Origin: Bog-756 sp963837805
GTDB lineage: Bacteria > Actinomycetota > Acidimicrobiia > Acidimicrobiales > RAAP-2
Length of the DNA: 64,000 nt
Assembly: GCA_963837805.1 (NCBI GenBank)
Contig: CAWIOU010000024.1
Location: 124,001-188,000, forward strand
Reading direction: 5' to 3'
In this document: positions 24,320 to 32,745 of the stretch, in pieces
How positions within the stretch are numbered: position 1 is the first letter of the stretch
Layout of the letters: each line of letters begins with the position of its first letter
Program-made: the position numbers and the translations under genes
Notes under the pieces: generated by a model
Databases searched by the model: none
What the model saw: the letters and a program-made list of their open reading frames with translations, nothing else
Told to the model about the DNA's origin: nothing

Positions 24320-25537
24320 TCAGCGCTCGGGTTCGGCGATCACCACGACGGTGTTATAGCCGCCCATCCCGATCGATGACTTGACCATCAGCCCCGGCAC
24401 CCGGGGGGTCCGCCCGTCGACCAGTTTGGGATGCCCGGGAGCCACCTGACGGGGGGCGGGCACGAACCCGGTCTGGAATGCGTTGATGGTGGCCAGGGTC
24501 TCGACGGCCGCCGCCGCCGACTGGCAGTGTCCGGTGAGCGGCTTCACCGAGAAGATCCCGACCGCATCCGGGAAGATCTCGTCGAGGACGGCCGCCTCGG
24601 CGGCGTCGCCTCGGCCCGTCCCCGGTCCATGGGCATTGATGTAGGCGACCTCGGCGGCATCGACGCCCGAGGTGGCCAGTCCCAGGCGGAAGCAGCGGAA
24701 GAGCTCCTCGAGATCAGGGGCCACACCCACCAGGTTGGATGCGTCCATGGTCATTGCTCCTCCGAGAACCGTGGCGTACGAACCGGCCGGCTTCCGGGTC
24801 AGGACCATGCTGACGGCGGCCTCTCCGCCCACGAATCCACGGCTACCCTCCTGGAAGGGACGGCAGGCTTCGAGAGGCGGCATGCTGAGGATGGCGGCGC
24901 CGAGGTCGCTGAATCCCCGAAGCACTTGGGGCACGCCGCACAGATCGGTGGCCAGCAGGATGACGTCCGACGCGATACCCGTGTCGAGCCATGATTTCGC
25001 CGTGATCATCGCCGCATTGGAGCTTGCGCACATGGCCGAGACGGACATCGTCGGCCCGTGGAAATCGTTCTCCTTCATCAGTTGGGAGATGACCGTCGAG
25101 GGCAACATGTTCACCCATTTCTTCGGCCGGATCCTGCTCTCTCCCGATCGGTAGAACTCGCTCCACGTCTCGATGTCGCCGGCTTCGAGACTGTGGACCA
25201 GACCGACCACCGGGCCGGGCTTCCATCCCCGTTCGAGTGCGTCGGTGATCGCCTCCCGGGCCGCGAAGCGGGCAGCCCGCATGAACCGGCTGGGGCCGTC
25301 GTTCCGGTCCCCTTCGTCAGCGATCAGCGAGAGATAGGCCTGGCCGCCATCGACGTACCCGTCGAGACCGTTGACCAGTTTGACTGCGCTCTCGCCGAGG
25401 AGGAACCCATCCCACAGGTGCTTCGCTCCCCAGCCGTAGCCGGTGACAGCGCCGACGCCGGCGATGCTCATCGCGTTGGCGCGGCCCGCCCCCTGGGGAA
25501 TCGGGTCGCCCGAGGACGGCTGTACTGCTTCCGACAT
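24320..25537 (-). CDS. Beta-ketoacyl synthase-like (KAS/FabF-type) protein
   Basis: A 405-residue protein with the thiolase-like ketosynthase fold, condensing acyl and malonyl units in fatty acid or polyketide synthesis. The catalytic triad positions are recognisable but atypical: Cys in VSAMCASSNAAMITAKSW (usual form D-T-A-C-S-S), His in INAHGPGTGRGDAAEAAVLD (usual N-A-H-G-T-S-T), and His in KPLTGHCQSAAAAVETLATI (usual G-H-x-x-G-A-A-G). It ends in the normal MVKSSIGMGGYNTVVVIAEP. No acyl carrier protein, acyltransferase or partner synthase is adjacent. Upstream on the same strand lie an SDR and the ipd operon; about 295 bp separate it from that SDR. It could work on an unusual acyl substrate. 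Confidence 0.85.
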   Translation of the reverse strand: MSEAVQPSSGDPIPQGAGRANAMSIAGVGAVTGYGWGAKHLWDGFLLGESAVKLVNGLDGYVDGGQAYLSLIADEGDRNDGPSRFMRAARFAAREAITDALERGWKPGPVVGLVHSLEAGDIETWSEFYRSGESRIRPKKWVNMLPSTVISQLMKENDFHGPTMSVSAMCASSNAAMITAKSWLDTGIASDVILLATDLCGVPQVLRGFSDLGAAILSMPPLEACRPFQEGSRGFVGGEAAVSMVLTRKPAGSYATVLGGAMTMDASNLVGVAPDLEELFRCFRLGLATSGVDAAEVAYINAHGPGTGRGDAAEAAVLDEIFPDAVGIFSVKPLTGHCQSAAAAVETLATINAFQTGFVPAPRQVAPGHPKLVDGRTPRVPGLMVKSSIGMGGYNTVVVIAEPER

Positions 25538-25832
25538 CAGAACTCCTCGAGGCAGGTATTCAAGAGATCAACGAGCCCGACTTGGGCGACTCATTGATCC
25601 TGGGCGGGATGTTGAGGCTGTGAAAATAGCAGGGTTCCTGCGCCAATAGCTGACACAACAATGGCGAAAAGGGCCACGCCAGATTATGACCTACTGCCAT
25701 TTCGCGCACAATGGGCAATTTATCCGCTGCAGCGACGTCCTATTGACCGTGCTGGGACCGGAGTCCGTATCTTCAGCGGGAAGCTCGACCTTTTGAGGTT
25801 CGAGGAGGCGGATGGGTGGATCCAGGCGTGGA
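25538..25832. other. Intergenic region, no gene recognised
   Basis: These 295 bp between the ketosynthase-like gene and the SDR gene are less GC-rich than the flanks. They include short A/T-rich stretches (around 25620-25700) that could carry the promoter of the ketosynthase-like gene. No reading frame with family similarity or typical codon bias was seen. Confidence 0.5.
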
Positions 25833-26666
25833 TCAGGGGCCGGCGAACTTCCGGACGATCGCCTCACGGGCGGTGTCGGGCAGCAGGCGAACCAGGGCGC
25901 TCTGGATGCGGGCGTCCCTCCCGACCAGATATCGGGTCTTCGGCCGGGACGAGAAAAGGGCGTGCTCGACGGCGGCCGCGACGCCGTCAGCGTCGATGCC
26001 ATGTTTGTCCTGCATCTCGATGCCCTTTCGGATGGCGGCGATATGAGGCGCGTACCGCGAAATCGCTTCCGGCGTCAGTTCCTGTTCGAGGTGGTCGGCT
26101 GATTCCCGACCTTTGGCCCAAATCTCCGTCTTGATAGCGCCGGGCTCAACCACCGATACGCCGATCCCCCACATGTGGAGTTCCTGACGGAGGGACTCGC
26201 CGACGGCCTCGATGGCGAACTTGGAGGCGTTGTAGGGACCCATCATCATGGTGGCGAGCTTGCCGCCGATGGATCCGATGAACACGATGCGACCACCGGT
26301 CTCACGGATCATCGGCAACATCGCCTTGGTCACTGCGATCTGACCGAGGACGTTGACCTCGAACTGATCCCTCCACACGTCGGTGGGGATGTATTCGATC
26401 GGTCCACCCCGGGCGACGCCGGCGTTGTTCACGACGCCGTGCAGTCCGCCCGCCTGTTCCGCGATCCGGCTGGCGACGGCCTCGATCTGGTGCGGATCGG
26501 TGACATCGAGGAGGACCGGCACGATCCCGTCGTCGGCGTCCGCCAACCGCTTCCCGTCGTCGTCCTTGCGAACACCGGCAAAGACACGGTGGCCCCCACC
26601 GGAAAGCCGGAGTGCGCAGGCCCGTCCGATCCCGGATGATGCACCGGTCACGAGTACTGATTTCAT
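25833..26666 (-). CDS. SDR-family oxidoreductase
   Basis: A 277-residue classical SDR. It begins MKSVLVTGASSGIGRACALR with the NAD(P)-binding TGASSGIG, then GVVNNAGVARGGPIEYIP with N-N-A-G, and the active site GPYNASKFAIEAVGESL with Tyr and Lys. The extended C-terminus and V-V-E-P-G-A-I-K-T resemble the retinol/steroid dehydrogenase-like subgroup. It is on the same strand 64 bp downstream of ipdC, so it may be the last gene of the steroid operon; mycobacteria encode the SDR ipdF in the same regulon, but identity with it cannot be shown here. Confidence 0.9.
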   Translation of the reverse strand: MKSVLVTGASSGIGRACALRLSGGGHRVFAGVRKDDDGKRLADADDGIVPVLLDVTDPHQIEAVASRIAEQAGGLHGVVNNAGVARGGPIEYIPTDVWRDQFEVNVLGQIAVTKAMLPMIRETGGRIVFIGSIGGKLATMMMGPYNASKFAIEAVGESLRQELHMWGIGVSVVEPGAIKTEIWAKGRESADHLEQELTPEAISRYAPHIAAIRKGIEMQDKHGIDADGVAAAVEHALFSSRPKTRYLVGRDARIQSALVRLLPDTAREAIVRKFAGP

Positions 26667-26730
26667 TCCGCCTACCTCTCGAATCGGTCGATCGCCCTCG
26701 CCCGTGGACGGTCATGCTACCTGTCACCTT

Positions 26731-27858
26731 TCATGGATCATGGACGGCGGTGAGCCGCTCGAGCACCATGGACGCTTCGGCCACGATGCGGCCGATCAGA
26801 TCGGCCACCGTGGGCAGCTCGTCGATCTCCCCGACCACCTGGCCGGTGGGGAGGACCCCGACATCGGTGCGGCCGTCGACCAGCGCGGCCTTGGTCATCA
26901 TGGGGGCGTTGGCCGCCATCACCACCTGGGGCCAGGTGAGCTCGTTGCCGTGTTTGAGCGCCCGACCTTCCTTGGCCAGGGCGAGCAGCGACGTGTCGGT
27001 CTCCCGCCGGAACGAGTGGGCGTTGGCCAGGGCCCGCGGCAGACTTCGCAGCCAACCGGACTTCTCGAGGTGGTCGACCAGATCGGTGCGGATGACCCGC
27101 TGCGGTGCGCCGTCCACCGCCGTGGACACCACCGTGCCGGTCACCGGCGTGCCCAGGTAGATCTTCTTCACCTCCTCGGGAACACGGCTCTCCTGGGTCA
27201 GGAGGAATCGGGTACCCATGGCGATACCGTCGGCGCCGTAGGCCAGCGCGGCCACCAGACCCCGACCGTCGAAGAAGCCGCCGGCGGCGATCACCGCCAC
27301 CGTGTCGCCCACCGCGTCCACCACTGCCGGCGTCAGGAGGGAAGTGGGTACCGAGCCGGTGTGGCCGCCACCCTCACCGCCTTGGGCAATGACCGCGTCC
27401 ACTCCCCATCCCGCCACCTTCTCGGCGTGGCGGCGGGCTCCGATGGTGGGCATGACCACCAGGCCGGCATCGCGGCACCGGGCCACCAATTCGGGCTGTG
27501 GGGCCTGGGCGAAGCTGGCCACCTTCACCCCGTTGTCGATCATCAGCGCCACCCGCCGGCCGACATCGGCCACGTCGGTTCGCATGTTGACGCCGAACGG
27601 GCGGTCGGTGCGCGAGCGGACCTCGTCGATGGCGGCGACCAGCTCGGGATAGGTCATCGTGGCCGAGGCCAGGATCCCGAGTCCGCCGGCCTCGGCGGTG
27701 GCGGCGACCAGACGGGGCCCGGCCACCCAGCCCATCCCGGTCTGGACGATGGGGTAGCGGACACCCACCAGGCGACAGAAACGAGTGTGGAGGGCGGGAT
27801 GGTCGGGAACCGGAGGTGCCGGGGGAGTGGTCGCCCCCCGCGGGCCCTGATCGGTCAC
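26731..27858 (-). CDS. ipdC: IpdC-like flavin oxidoreductase (nitronate monooxygenase fold)
   Basis: A 375-residue FMN-dependent TIM-barrel protein of the nitronate monooxygenase/2-enoyl reductase family. It has RYPIVQTGMGWVAGPRLVAA near the N-terminus, AVIAQGGEGGGHTGSVPTSL with the conserved G-G-x-x-G-H-x-G phosphate site, and AVIAAGGFFDGRGLVAALAY followed by GADGIAMGTRF. In mycobacteria the gene after ipdA-ipdB encodes IpdC, a reductase acting on a C/D-ring CoA intermediate of cholesterol breakdown. The start GTG 27858 overlaps the ipdB stop (GTGA), so the genes are translationally coupled. The family alone is broad; the name rests on gene order, and I am fairly but not fully sure. Confidence 0.85.
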   Translation of the reverse strand: MTDQGPRGATTPPAPPVPDHPALHTRFCRLVGVRYPIVQTGMGWVAGPRLVAATAEAGGLGILASATMTYPELVAAIDEVRSRTDRPFGVNMRTDVADVGRRVALMIDNGVKVASFAQAPQPELVARCRDAGLVVMPTIGARRHAEKVAGWGVDAVIAQGGEGGGHTGSVPTSLLTPAVVDAVGDTVAVIAAGGFFDGRGLVAALAYGADGIAMGTRFLLTQESRVPEEVKKIYLGTPVTGTVVSTAVDGAPQRVIRTDLVDHLEKSGWLRSLPRALANAHSFRRETDTSLLALAKEGRALKHGNELTWPQVVMAANAPMMTKAALVDGRTDVGVLPTGQVVGEIDELPTVADLIGRIVAEASMVLERLTAVHDP

Positions 27859-28643
27859 GGGCGGACCTCGCGCTCGCGCATGCCCTTCGGGTCGAGTACG
27901 TCGCGGATCAACTCGAGCTCCTCGGGGGTGGGCATGCGGGTGTCGGCGACATCGGACGGCACGACCAGGTCGAACCCGGTGGCCTCCATGACCTCCTCGA
28001 CGGTCACGCCGGGGTGCACCGACCGGAGTCGCATGATCCTGTCGGGGGTTCCGAAGTCGAACACGCCGAGGTTGGACACCACGTGACGGATCTCGTGGAA
28101 GCGGCTGGCCGAGGGACCCGCGGCTGCGGCCCGCTCGTACCCCACCCCGGAGACCACGTCCACCTGCTCGACGAACGACCGCCTCGAATGGTTGGGCACC
28201 CAGTAGCTGGTCGAGTGGTTGACCGTATTGCCGGGCGCCCCCCGGACGCCCACCAGCTGGGCCTTGGGCCGCGCCCAGTCCCCGATGGCGCTGATGTTCT
28301 GGTTGCCCGACCGGTCGATCTGCGAGGCCATCATGATCAGGTTGCGCCGCCCCGACCACACCACGTCGAACACTCGGCGGTAGGGCATGTGCGACTCGAG
28401 GACCAAGGTCGAAGGCGAGGCGCCCAGCGGCGGCGCCCCCAGCACGAGGGCGGCGTCTCCGTCGGTGAGTACGAGGTCGGGGGCGAAGGTGAGCCGGGCC
28501 AGCCGTGCGCCGATGGCCGGCGCGGTCCCGAAGGCACTGGCCATGACCTCGCCGTCGCCCCGGAACACCTCGGCGCAGGCGATGATGCAGTACTCGGCCC
28601 GGGTGACGCCGGAGTCGCCAACGGTGTCGGACATCGTGCTCAC
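27855..28643 (-). CDS. ipdB: IpdB-like CoA-transferase-family hydrolase, beta subunit
   Basis: A 262-residue protein of the family I CoA-transferase fold. In steroid degraders the IpdA-IpdB complex is a CoA-ester C-C hydrolase opening the last ring (COCHEA-CoA), lacking the catalytic Glu of true transferases. Visible segments: TRAEYCIIACAEVFRGDGEV, LARLTFAPDLVLTDGDAALV, and MMASQIDRSGNQNISAIGDW followed by GAPGNTVNHSTSYWVPNHSRR. The C-terminus has VHPGVTVEEVMEATGFDLVV, typical of beta subunits. GTG 28643 overlaps the ipdA stop; ATG 28634 is an alternative start 9 bp inside. The name rests on homology-like features plus the echA20-ipdA-ipdB-ipdC order. Confidence 0.87.
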   Translation of the reverse strand: MSTMSDTVGDSGVTRAEYCIIACAEVFRGDGEVMASAFGTAPAIGARLARLTFAPDLVLTDGDAALVLGAPPLGASPSTLVLESHMPYRRVFDVVWSGRRNLIMMASQIDRSGNQNISAIGDWARPKAQLVGVRGAPGNTVNHSTSYWVPNHSRRSFVEQVDVVSGVGYERAAAAGPSASRFHEIRHVVSNLGVFDFGTPDRIMRLRSVHPGVTVEEVMEATGFDLVVPSDVADTRMPTPEELELIRDVLDPKGMREREVRP

Positions 28644-29497
28644 TTGGCATCCCCGGGTCGAGTGGCGGCCTGATAGTCGGCCTCGGTCACGGCCAGGTAG
28701 CGCTCGGCGAAGGCCGCCCACAGGTCGGCCTCGGCCGCCGCCGCCACGTAGCTCCTCTGGAACTCCTCATCCCGCGGGTAGTCGGGAACACAGGCGGTGA
28801 AATGAGCCCCACCCGGGGTCTCCACCACGCCGTCGGTCAACAGCCGGCTGATGCACATGGTCTGGAGCGGTCCCTCCGAGGCGAACTGCTCGGTGTCGAC
28901 GAGGCGCTCGGTGGTCACGAACCGCCGTTCGGCTGCCCCCAGGAACACTTCGTCGAAGAAGGGGTCGGGACCGAGGATCTGCCCCGACCCGTTGGCGTCG
29001 GCCCGGTTCACATGGACCAGGGCCGCGTCCAGCCCGAGCGCGGGCACGGCCACCAGCTCCTCGCCGTCGTCGTACGGCGAGCGGACCGTGCGCAGGGTCG
29101 GGTTGACCCGGAGCACGTCGGAGCCCAATCCGGCCCGGGTGGGCAGGAAGGGCAGACGCTGGGCTGCGGCCAGTAACCCCAGGTAGAACATGCCCTCGTC
29201 GATCTCCTCGGACTCGATGGCGCCACCCTGGCGGGCCGCCTTGAAGTGGGGGTCGGTGGGAATGGAGTCGAGAGTGACGAATCCGAACACCACCTTCGCC
29301 ACCTTGCCGGCTGCGCACAGCAGGCCGACGTCGGGTCCGCCGTAGGAGACGACGGTGAGGTCGGTCAGGTCCGACCGCAGGATGGCGCGCACGGCGGCCA
29401 TCGGCTTGCGCCGCGATCCCCATCCGCCGATGCCGATGGTCATCCCGCTCCTCAACTCGCCGACCAGATCGTCGAGCGACATTCGCTTGTCGGTCAT
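28640..29497 (-). CDS. ipdA: IpdA-like CoA-transferase-family hydrolase, alpha subunit
   Basis: A 285-residue alpha subunit of the CoA-transferase fold. The CoA-binding loop is LRSGMTIGIGGWGSRRKPMA (about residues 15-35), a variant of the usual G-G-F-G. Further segments are SYGGPDVGLLCAAGKVAKVV and NPTLRTVRSPYDDGEELVAV, as in the IpdA group rather than in acetate or succinyl-CoA transferases. ATG 29497 overlaps the echA20 stop (ATGA) and the length matches the family. It would act with IpdB in hydrolytic ring opening of the last steroid ring CoA ester. Confidence 0.88.
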   Translation of the reverse strand: MTDKRMSLDDLVGELRSGMTIGIGGWGSRRKPMAAVRAILRSDLTDLTVVSYGGPDVGLLCAAGKVAKVVFGFVTLDSIPTDPHFKAARQGGAIESEEIDEGMFYLGLLAAAQRLPFLPTRAGLGSDVLRVNPTLRTVRSPYDDGEELVAVPALGLDAALVHVNRADANGSGQILGPDPFFDEVFLGAAERRFVTTERLVDTEQFASEGPLQTMCISRLLTDGVVETPGGAHFTACVPDYPRDEEFQRSYVAAAAEADLWAAFAERYLAVTEADYQAATRPGDAK

Positions 29498-30252
29498 CGC
29501 GAGGTGTCTGCGCCGCGCTTCTCGACGAACGCAGCCCGTTGCTCGTCGGCCACGCCGGCCACGTGGAGCTCGTAGGTGAAGCCCTGTTCGAACCGGTAGC
29601 TCCGCCTGACGTCCACCGGGTCGATCCCGTTGAGGGATTCCTTGGCCCGGCGGAGGATGGTGGGACTCTTGGTGGCAATGTCCGCCGCCACCTCGTAGGC
29701 CGCATCCACCAGCTCGTCCCGGGGGACCACCCGGAGCACGGATCCGTAACCGTGCAACTCGGAGGCCGACGCCGGCTTGGCGGTGTACACCATCGAGCGC
29801 ATCCGGTGCTGCGGGACCAGACGCGACAGGTGGGTGGCGGCACCGAGAGCGCCGCGGTCCACTTCGGGAAGACCGAAGGTGGCGTCGTCGGATGCCACCA
29901 CGATGTCGGCGTTGCCGGCGATGCCGATCCCGCCGCCGAGACAGAACCCGTGAACGGCGGCGATCACCGGCACCTCGCACTCGTACACGGCGGCGAAGGC
30001 GGCGAAGCAGCCCCGGTTGGCACCGATCAACGCCTCGTCACCGAGGTTCTGGATCTCTTTGATGTCCACCCCGGCGCAGAACCCCCGTCCCTCGGCTCTG
30101 AGGATGACGACCCGGTTGTCGGCCACCTGCCCGGCCGCGGTCACCGCATCGGCCAGCTGGAACCAGCCGGCCACGTCCAGCGCATTCACCGGCGGATGGT
30201 CGATGACCACCTCGGCGATCCCGGGGAGCTTCTGATGGGACGTGATGGGCAT
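29494..30252 (-). CDS. echA20: EchA20-like enoyl-CoA hydratase/isomerase-family hydrolase
   Basis: A 252-residue crotonase-fold protein. The first oxyanion-hole segment is RAEGRGFCAGVDIKEIQNLG (about residues 55-75), the second HGFCLGGGIGIAGNADIVVA, followed by FGLPEVDRGALGAATHLSRL. In mycobacteria EchA20 opens ring D of HIEC-CoA by hydrolysis, upstream of IpdAB. It is the first gene of the coupled operon echA20-ipdA-ipdB-ipdC. ATG 30252 was chosen over longer frames because of the usual short N-terminus (MPITSHQKLPGIAEVVIDHP). The operator-like repeat at 30351 is about 100 bp upstream, between it and a divergent SDR gene. Confidence 0.87.
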   Translation of the reverse strand: MPITSHQKLPGIAEVVIDHPPVNALDVAGWFQLADAVTAAGQVADNRVVILRAEGRGFCAGVDIKEIQNLGDEALIGANRGCFAAFAAVYECEVPVIAAVHGFCLGGGIGIAGNADIVVASDDATFGLPEVDRGALGAATHLSRLVPQHRMRSMVYTAKPASASELHGYGSVLRVVPRDELVDAAYEVAADIATKSPTILRRAKESLNGIDPVDVRRSYRFEQGFTYELHVAGVADEQRAAFVEKRGADTSR

Positions 30253-30350
30253 GGCCGGCTCCGGGCGATGTTGGGGTGCCCGGACACCGGTCCGCCGGCC
30301 GCTGGAGTCAGCGGGCGGGGGCGGGAGCGCGGGCACGCACTCGGCATGAT

Positions 30351-30365
30351 CTGATACAGCGTCAG
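30351..30365. promoter_or_regulatory. Inverted-repeat operator candidate (site 4 of 4) in the echA20/SDR divergent promoter
   Basis: CTGATACAGCGTCAG matches CTGAC-N5-GTCAG with one mismatch in the left arm. It lies 31 bp before the SDR start at 30397 and about 100 bp before echA20 at 30252, so one bound dimer could control both directions. The mycobacterial regulator KstR2 controls the equivalent promoter but recognises a different sequence (A-n-CAAG-nn-CTTG-n-T). Confidence 0.55.
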
Positions 30366-30396
30366 GACAGTACCAGTCGGAGACCGGGAGGCAGCT

Positions 30397-31227
30397 GTGA
30401 CCACGTTCGACATGGGATCTCGAACGCTCGACTTCACCGGGCGGTCGGTGGTCGTGACCGGGGGGTCGAGGGGGATCGGACGCGGGATCGCCGAGGGGTT
30501 CCTGTCGGCCGGGGCCGAGGTGATGGTATGCGGGCGAACCGACAGGCCCGAGTCGGAGCTCCCCGCGGCCGTCGATCCGACCGGGAGGCTCCGCCGTGCC
30601 ACCTTCGTCAAGGCGGACATCCGCCGGGCCGAACAGGCCTCCTCGGTGATCGACGCCGCCGTGGCCCGTTCGGGGAGGCTCGACGTGCTGGTCAACAACG
30701 CCGGCGGCTCACCCCAGGCGGCCGCCGCCGATGCCTCGGCCCGCTTCTCCGAGTCGATCGTGGCCCTCAACCTGCTCGCTCCTCTCTACTGCGCCCAGGC
30801 GGCCAATGCCGTCATGCAGGGCCAGGACGACGGGGGATCGATCGTGAACATCGCCTCGGTCAGCGGGATCCGTCCGTCGCCGGGCACGGCGGCCTACGGC
30901 GCGGCCAAGGCCGGTCTGATCAACCTGACCCAGTCCCTGGCCATCGAGTGGGCTCCCAGGGTGCGGGTCAACTGTCTGAGTGCCGGGATGGTGGCCACCG
31001 AGGCGGCCGACGACCACTACGGGGGTGCGGCGGGGATCGCCGCGGTGGCGGCCACGGTGCCCATGGGCCGGTTCGGGACCCCCGCGGACGTGGCCGGACT
31101 GTGCCTGTTTCTGGCCTCGCCTCTGGCCGGCTACGTCACCGGCGCCAACCTCGTCGCCCACGGTGGTGGGGAGCGACCGGCATTTCTGGCCGCGGTGGAG
31201 CATTCGGGGGAGAAGAATCCCAGGTAG
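30397..31227 (+). CDS. SDR-family oxidoreductase divergent from echA20
   Basis: A 276-residue classical SDR: TGGSRGIGRGIAEGFLSAGA for NAD(P) binding, VLVNNAGGSPQAAAADASAR, and the active site GTAAYGAAKAGLINLTQSLA. The start at GTG 30397 has a good ribosome-binding site (GGGAGG, 5 bp before). In mycobacteria two SDR genes (Rv3548c, Rv3549c) diverge from echA20 in the same way; this is probably the counterpart of one of them, but its reaction is not established by sequence. The shared promoter region carries operator site 4. Confidence 0.9.
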   Translation: MTTFDMGSRTLDFTGRSVVVTGGSRGIGRGIAEGFLSAGAEVMVCGRTDRPESELPAAVDPTGRLRRATFVKADIRRAEQASSVIDAAVARSGRLDVLVNNAGGSPQAAAADASARFSESIVALNLLAPLYCAQAANAVMQGQDDGGSIVNIASVSGIRPSPGTAAYGAAKAGLINLTQSLAIEWAPRVRVNCLSAGMVATEAADDHYGGAAGIAAVAATVPMGRFGTPADVAGLCLFLASPLAGYVTGANLVAHGGGERPAFLAAVEHSGEKNPR

Positions 31228-31427
31228 GAAGGGCAGCTACCAGCCGGGAGTCGGCACCACCGGGGCCCGACCGGCCTCCGGTCCACCGTCGGGCCGCGAC
31301 CCCGGTCGGACGACGGTGGAGGGCCCGATCAAACGCTCAAGTGCAGGCAGAAGGCGGTCGATGCATCCAGGGTGACTCCAGAATCATCGAGAGGTCTGTC
31401 AGCGGATGGCAGTGCTTCGACGGACGA

Positions 31428-32546
31428 ATGGGCGGCCGGACGGTGCTGACCGACACCGAGCCGACATTCGCCCTGGTCGGGGCGCCCTATCTCGAGTACC
31501 TGCCTGTCGTCGATCTGTCCACCGGACGCCTGCTCGGGATGGAGGCCCTGGTGCGCTGGGAGCACCCGACCCACGGACTGATCTCGCCGAGCCGGCTGAT
31601 CCCCCACGCCGAAGTCAGTGGGGATATCGGACCTCTGACCCGGTGGATCCTGATGGAGGCCTGTGAAAGGGCCTGCCACTGGTCGCCGAGCATCCAGTTG
31701 GGTGTCAACGTCACGATCCATCAGCTGCGACGGGGCGAGGTGTCCAAGGCGGTGGCCGCCGCCTTGGAGGAGACCGGGCTCAGGAGCGGGCAGCTGACCC
31801 TCGAGGTGACCGAGGACGCCATCGTGGATTCGTCCGCCTCGGCCGACCTGAAGTACATCTCGGAGATGGGGGTCCAGTTGTCGGTGGACGACGTGGGCAC
31901 CAACTGGTCGTCGTTCGAACCGTTCAAACGCAACTCGGTGAGCACGGTGAAGATCGACGGCTCGTTCATCGCCGGTCTCGAATCGACCCAGGGGATCAAC
32001 CGGCTCGTGGTGGAGACGGTGATCCACATGGCCCACTCCCTCGGGATGTCCACCATCGTCGAGTGGGTGGAGACGGCCACCCAGGTGGAGATCGTCCGGT
32101 CGTTCGGCGCCGATGCCGCCCAGGGGTTCTTCTTCTCCCGGCCGATGTCGAGCGAGGACGCCTTGGTGTTCGCGGGTGGGACCGATGTACCTCAGTTCTC
32201 GCGCACGGCCACCCGGTCACTGGTCGTCCACGACGGCCAGGGCCTGATCTCCCTCGATGGCGACCTGGTCACCCATGACAGCCCGACGACCGAACCGGAC
32301 GGCCCCGGCACCCCCGAGGTGGAAGAAGGAGAAGTGTCGGCCGACCCGGTGGACGAATCCGAAGTGATCAACGCGGCAGCCGACGGGCCCGCCGACCAAT
32401 CCCTCCGCCCCGAGGGGGGGCTGGCCCCCGACGCCGAGGACATCGAGGCCTCGGTCGAAGGGTTGGAAGACATCGCCCCGCTCGACCCCGACGAGTTATT
32501 CGACCAGGACGAGCCGGGATCGGCGTCTTCCGACGACGCCGCCTGA
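31428..32546 (+). CDS. EAL-domain protein with acidic C-terminal tail
   Basis: A 372-residue protein with a stand-alone EAL domain (residues about 15-255) and no GGDEF, sensor or membrane segment. Metal- and substrate-binding positions of cyclic-di-GMP phosphodiesterases are mostly present: MEALVRWEHPTHGLISPSRL, GVNVTIHQL, LEVTEDAIV, VKIDGSFIAGL, and AAQGFFFSRPM. The loop-6 motif, normally D-D-F-G-T-G-Y-S-S-L, is changed to SVDDVGTNWSSFEPFKR, which keeps both Asp but alters the dimer/activation loop. The last 110 residues are acidic and Pro/Ser-rich with no recognised domain. It may be a weak phosphodiesterase or a c-di-GMP receptor. Start ATG 31428; the long open frame upstream overlaps the SDR and is not credible. 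Confidence 0.85.
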   Translation: MGGRTVLTDTEPTFALVGAPYLEYLPVVDLSTGRLLGMEALVRWEHPTHGLISPSRLIPHAEVSGDIGPLTRWILMEACERACHWSPSIQLGVNVTIHQLRRGEVSKAVAAALEETGLRSGQLTLEVTEDAIVDSSASADLKYISEMGVQLSVDDVGTNWSSFEPFKRNSVSTVKIDGSFIAGLESTQGINRLVVETVIHMAHSLGMSTIVEWVETATQVEIVRSFGADAAQGFFFSRPMSSEDALVFAGGTDVPQFSRTATRSLVVHDGQGLISLDGDLVTHDSPTTEPDGPGTPEVEEGEVSADPVDESEVINAAADGPADQSLRPEGGLAPDAEDIEASVEGLEDIAPLDPDELFDQDEPGSASSDDAA

Positions 32547-32732
32547 GCCCTTGGCTCCGGCGACCGGCCGGCGACCGGCACCGATCTGAGCCTGGGAGAT
32601 CCACCCTGGCCACAGGGTGATCGGGCCAAAACCACGTGACGAGCAGGGAAGATGTGCTCGTCACGCCCGGCCATCGGCGGGGAGAGCGACGGCGAGATCG
32701 ACGGGGAGGTGGTCGCCCACCTCATTTGCCTG

Positions 32733-32738
32733 TATACC
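32733..32738 (+). promoter_or_regulatory. Possible -10 element of a leaderless pnt transcript
   Basis: TATACC lies 7 bp before the GTG start of pntAA at 32746, and no ribosome-binding site is visible. This spacing fits a transcript starting at or next to the start codon, common in actinobacteria. No convincing -35 was identified. Confidence 0.3.
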
Positions 32739-32745
32739 TCTGGCC

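Noticed and set aside
26731..27858. Ordinary nitronate monooxygenase annotation for the gene after ipdB
   Set aside because: The fold is shared, but the coupled echA20-ipdA-ipdB order makes an IpdC-type reductase more likely.
30276..31427. An open frame continuing upstream of the EAL gene start
   Set aside because: It overlaps the SDR gene in another frame, and the EAL domain begins shortly after ATG 31428.
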